Origin: Saccharicrinis sp.
GTDB taxonomy: Bacteria > Bacteroidota > Bacteroidia > Bacteroidales > Marinilabiliaceae
Direction: 5' to 3'
Assembly: GCA_024635585.1 (NCBI GenBank)
Contig: JAGXIP010000106.1
Coordinates: 1-43,863, forward strand
Length of the DNA stretch: 43,863 bases
Both the position numbers and the translations under genes were made by a program. Below are positions 41,069-43,863 of this stretch, in pieces; positions within the stretch are counted from its first letter, which is position 1, and each line of letters starts with the position of its first letter. The notes under the pieces were generated by a model. The model ran no database searches. It was not told the DNA's origin and saw only the letters and a program-made list of their open reading frames with translations.

Positions 41069-42136
41069 TTATTTTACCTTTTCAATTTTCTCTGCTGCCT
41101 CTTGTTTTTCATCGGCATCGGGTGCTTCGGGTGACTCTTGTTTTTGCTGTGTGTGAGGGAAATACTGAAACTTACTATAGATGGGGAAATGATCGGAACC
41201 AATATTCTTTTGGCGTTCCATGGTTATCAACTTAAAATCGTTGCTAATAAAAATATGATCCAATGGCCAACGCAACATCCTATGACCGGCATGGAAAGTA
41301 TTGAAAAACCCTCGTCCTTTTCGAGGATCGAGTAGGGCACTTATTTTAAGAAATAAACTGGTGGTGCGCGACCATGCTACGTCGTTAAGGTCGCCCATTA
41401 CCAACACCGTTTCGCTTTTGCCATCCAAACTATCGGCCACCATAAGCAACTCGGCATCGCGCTCAGCTGAGGTTTCGTTTTGCGTTGGACTTGGAGGTGC
41501 AGGATGAAGGCAAAAAAGCCTGACGACTTTACCCGACTTTAATTTTACCTGCGCTTCTATAGAAGGAACATCAGATTCAACCAAATAATTAACATCGGCT
41601 TTGATAATCTCTAAACGCGAGTACAGGTGCATTCCATATAAATTATCCAAGGGCACTTTAACCGTGAATGGATAATCTGATTCTAACTCATTTAATTGCT
41701 CCTCCCACCATTTATCCGATTCGAGGGTGAGCAGCATATCTGGATTTTTTTGGCGCACTACTTCTAACAAGCGGTGCGCTTTCTTGTTGGTGGTTAACAC
41801 ATTACTTACCAATACGGCAATAGTGTTGTCATCTTCCAAATCACACTCTTCCACATTTAACACCTTTTTAGCTGCAAAAAAGGTATATGGATAAATACGG
41901 TAAGCCTGATAACCCAGACTAAATAATAGCAGAGCCAACAGAATAAAATGTCCTATTTCAGAAAAATCGAATAAGCATCCGGTCAGCATTACAGCAAAAA
42001 TCAGCAGGGTGCTAATTTGAATGCGCGGAAAATCCATAGCCCTGATCCACCAATCGTCCAATTTTACCATTGATACAAAGGTAGCGATGATGGCTATAGA
42101 AGCAATAACAAGGGTTATTATCTGAAATACGATCAT
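41069..42136 (-). CDS. Endonuclease/exonuclease/phosphatase family membrane protein
   Basis: 355 residues. Three hydrophobic helices span about 1-80 (MIVFQIITLVIASIAIIATF, then FAVMLTGCLFDF and FILLALLLFSLGYQ). The catalytic EEP domain (about 100-330) follows, with AVLVSNVLTTNKKAHRLLEV, the Glu-bearing LTLESDKWWEEQL, the metal site VLVMGDLNDVAWSRTTSLF, and the C-terminal PLDHIFISNDF plus GSDHFPI. The acidic-basic C-terminus (PEAPDADEKQEAAEKIEKVK) is disordered. This layout occurs in Bacteroidota proteins of unknown substrate; the domain sits on the periplasmic or cytoplasmic side depending on topology. Confidence 0.88.
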   Translation of the reverse strand: MIVFQIITLVIASIAIIATFVSMVKLDDWWIRAMDFPRIQISTLLIFAVMLTGCLFDFSEIGHFILLALLLFSLGYQAYRIYPYTFFAAKKVLNVEECDLEDDNTIAVLVSNVLTTNKKAHRLLEVVRQKNPDMLLTLESDKWWEEQLNELESDYPFTVKVPLDNLYGMHLYSRLEIIKADVNYLVESDVPSIEAQVKLKSGKVVRLFCLHPAPPSPTQNETSAERDAELLMVADSLDGKSETVLVMGDLNDVAWSRTTSLFLKISALLDPRKGRGFFNTFHAGHRMLRWPLDHIFISNDFKLITMERQKNIGSDHFPIYSKFQYFPHTQQKQESPEAPDADEKQEAAEKIEKVK

Positions 42137-42208
42137 TCGATAAGAATTTAAATACAGCAGTTATCACTCAGCATTAACTAGTTGATAACTGCCTTTTGTC
42201 ACCTACAA

Positions 42209-43108
42209 CTATCCCCAAAGATTTGCCGGGTACTGTCCCTTGTCGATTAACGTTTGAATGCTTTTTTGCACCAAAGGCTTGTCTTCTTGGTAGGTTACTC
42301 CAAACCATTTGGTATCGCAGGCAATAACTTTAACGTTGGCCCGGTTTTCTTTTATCATTTTATCGGCTGGTGCGTTAAAATAAAACTCCGATTTCATCTC
42401 CTTGCCTTTTCCTTTCAAAAAAAGCTCAAAATCATTTTCAAGCACTTTGAAAAAGGAATTTTTAAAGGCCCAAAAATTCATCGAAACAGGTTCTTTGCCT
42501 GATAGCTGTGTTGTTTTATCCCCATCGTAATACACCACTTTTCCGTCCAAATACCCAATTTTGGTGCGTTCAACAATATTCTTTAAGTTGTTATTGGCAT
42601 CTTGCTCACACACCCCCCGCGATACAGTTCCGTGCTCCGAGAGCGTATTTTCCAGGGCATAACCTACCATGGCATACTCGTTGTCGCTGCTGCTTGTATT
42701 TAAAAAATCAATCGCCGCTTTATAAGCTTCTCGCCCATAAAAATCATCGGCATTGATAATAGCAAACGAACCCTGAATGGCATCTTTGGCCATTAACATA
42801 GCATGACCGGTACCCCAAGGCTTTTCTCTTCCCTCGGGCACAGCATAACCTTTGGGCAGTTTGTCCAACTCCTGATACACGTATTCGATCTTAATTTTAT
42901 CGCCAAATTTAGGTTCGTATTGCGCCTTAAACTGCTCGGCAAATGAAGGTCGTATAACAAAAACAACTTTCTCGAAACCCGCATCAATGGCATCATACAC
43001 AGAGTAATCAATAATTGATTCTCCATTAGGCCCCAATTCGTCTAATTGTTTTAATCCTCCATAACGGCTACCCATTCCGGCGGCCAACACTAATAAAGTA
43101 GCTTGCAT
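42209..43108 (-). CDS. Sugar-phosphate nucleotidyltransferase family protein
   Basis: 299 residues. The N-terminal nucleotide-binding signature LVLAAGMGSRYGGLKQLDEL, followed by GPNGESIIDYSVYDAIDAGF, the GTGHAMLMAKDAIQ loop, and the metal-binding INADDFYGREAY identify a GT-A-like nucleotidyltransferase. The substrate is not clear; the family includes proteins near sugar kinases and phosphotransferases. Located 72 bp upstream of the EEP gene on the same strand. Confidence 0.88.
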   Translation of the reverse strand: MQATLLVLAAGMGSRYGGLKQLDELGPNGESIIDYSVYDAIDAGFEKVVFVIRPSFAEQFKAQYEPKFGDKIKIEYVYQELDKLPKGYAVPEGREKPWGTGHAMLMAKDAIQGSFAIINADDFYGREAYKAAIDFLNTSSSDNEYAMVGYALENTLSEHGTVSRGVCEQDANNNLKNIVERTKIGYLDGKVVYYDGDKTTQLSGKEPVSMNFWAFKNSFFKVLENDFELFLKGKGKEMKSEFYFNAPADKMIKENRANVKVIACDTKWFGVTYQEDKPLVQKSIQTLIDKGQYPANLWG

Positions 43109-43159
43109 AGTCTTATTTATTTTTTTAATAGTTACTTATTTGTTTTGCCCTGATAATCT

Positions 43160-43216
43160 AATAATTAATCAATAGTGCCTTGTCTAATGTCTAAAAATCT
43201 AACGTCTAACGATCTA
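43160..43216. repeat. Degenerate repeat of TCTAACGTCTAACGATC-type words
   Basis: Imperfect TCTAATG/TCTAACG words fill the spacer and run into the last codons of the amidase. The 12-mer TCTAACGATCTA is the reverse complement of TAGATCGTTAGA, present at 21744-21812. Confidence 0.5.
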
Positions 43217-43863
43217 TTGTATTATTAAAATCGTTCAGCAAACCTTCATATAACCAGTTGGCCAAAGCCTGACGGTTGTCTTCCAGGATAAAACGCTGTT
43301 GGTCGCGATAATTTCGTATGTTCCCCAACTCCACAAAAACAGTTGCTGGATAAGTTTTCCTTAACACATACAAGTTTCGGCTATTCACAACGCCCGAATA
43401 GCCCCGTGATGGCTGATGCTGGCTGTATTTTGAATCGAAAACATCCAGAATAGTTTGGGCGGCCATTTTACCTAATTTGCTTTTAGGAGCATGATAAAAA
43501 AACACATCAATGGAATTTCCATGACTTCGCGAATCGACATGAATTACAACACAACGTTGAAAAGCCAGCTTATCTTTAAGGTAAAAATGATTCACCGCCT
43601 CAGCTCTCTGTTTTAATCTTTCAATTTGATCCAGAGGAATAGCCTCTCCCATGCAAGTTTCGTCGGTATCCAGTTCCAGGAACGAGTGAGCGCGGATACC
43701 ATCGTTCTCATCCTGAATAATCATGTGTGTGGTAGCTCCGTTTTCTTGCAGCTTTTTGGCTAGCCTTAAGGTGATGTCGTAGGCATATTCATCTTCGGCC
43801 AGCGTTTGGTTTCCATAGGCACCCAATGCACCAGGATCCGGTCCTCCATGACCACTTACCAAA
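43206..43863 (-). CDS. N-acetylmuramoyl-L-alanine amidase, C-terminal part (cut by window edge)
   Basis: Zinc hydrolase of the Amidase_3 family, cleaving the peptide from the glycan in cell wall. The 5' end lies beyond the window; the reading frame is open to base 43863 and the first seen residues, VSGHGGPDPGALG, contain the first zinc His. The second ligand Glu is in TLAEDEYAYDITLRL, the third His in CVVIHVDSRSHGNSIDV, and the catalytic Glu in FVELGNIRNYRDQQRF. The stretch between the second and third ligands (DGIRAHSFLELDTDETCMGE) is somewhat long for the family. Probably exported, but the signal region is outside the window. Confidence 0.9.
   Translation of the reverse strand, partial: LVSGHGGPDPGALGAYGNQTLAEDEYAYDITLRLAKKLQENGATTHMIIQDENDGIRAHSFLELDTDETCMGEAIPLDQIERLKQRAEAVNHFYLKDKLAFQRCVVIHVDSRSHGNSIDVFFYHAPKSKLGKMAAQTILDVFDSKYSQHQPSRGYSGVVNSRNLYVLRKTYPATVFVELGNIRNYRDQQRFILEDNRQALANWLYEGLLNDFNNTIDR

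Overview
The window reads as a chromosomal segment of a Bacteroidota bacterium, probably a facultative or microaerobic member of the Marinilabiliales/Bacteroidales side (inference). Supporting signs are a C-terminal type IX secretion (T9SS) sorting domain, a FISUMP protein, a fused cbb3 oxidase CcoNO, a bifunctional HisB, Bacteroidota-type promoters (TTTG about 19-20 bp upstream of TAnnTTTG) and few Shine-Dalgarno sequences.

Layout. 1-4.98 kb: nitrogen assimilation. A truncated glutamate synthase gene (minus) is divergent from a porin-like / P-II / ammonium transporter operon (plus) that ends in a clear terminator. 5.1-8.6 kb: a cytochrome bd operon (DUF4492 small membrane protein, cydA, cydB, and a 47-residue single-span protein resembling a CydX-type subunit). 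8.6-9.9 kb: pssA and a small membrane protein. 10.0-22.9 kb: a long minus-strand respiratory locus. In transcription order it has an FeS protein with a Tat signal, an ActC-like NrfD protein, a membrane-anchored cytochrome c, CcoS, CcoNO, CcoQ, CcoP, an inserted ParDE toxin-antitoxin pair, CcoG, CcoH, a SafE-like protein and CcoI. The first three genes look like a reduced Alternative Complex III that could pass menaquinol electrons to the cbb3 oxidase; this is the most interesting system in the window.

23.2-29.9 kb: aldose-epimerase-like gene (plus), then thyA-folA and a DNA polymerase III alpha subunit carrying its own N-terminal proofreading exonuclease (all minus). 30.05-35.0 kb: histidine operon hisG-hisD-hisC-(FloA-like ORF)-hisB. 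It is preceded by a promoter, a 17-codon leader peptide with four His codons and an intrinsic terminator, which together look like a ribosome-mediated attenuator. hisH, hisA, hisF and hisI are not in the window. 35.1-35.35 kb: tRNA-Arg(CCT), a strong terminator and a GIY-YIG nuclease remnant.

35.4-41 kb: an AT-rich accessory block of six minus-strand genes, mostly exported or outer-membrane proteins (DUF6434/SAP, two barrel-like proteins, FISUMP, T9SS-sorted, carboxypeptidase-regulatory-like), separated by imperfectly palindromic intergenic repeats. 41.0-43.9 kb: an endonuclease/exonuclease/phosphatase-family membrane protein, a sugar nucleotidyltransferase and a truncated N-acetylmuramoyl-L-alanine amidase. 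No CRISPR array, insertion sequence, rRNA or replication origin was seen.
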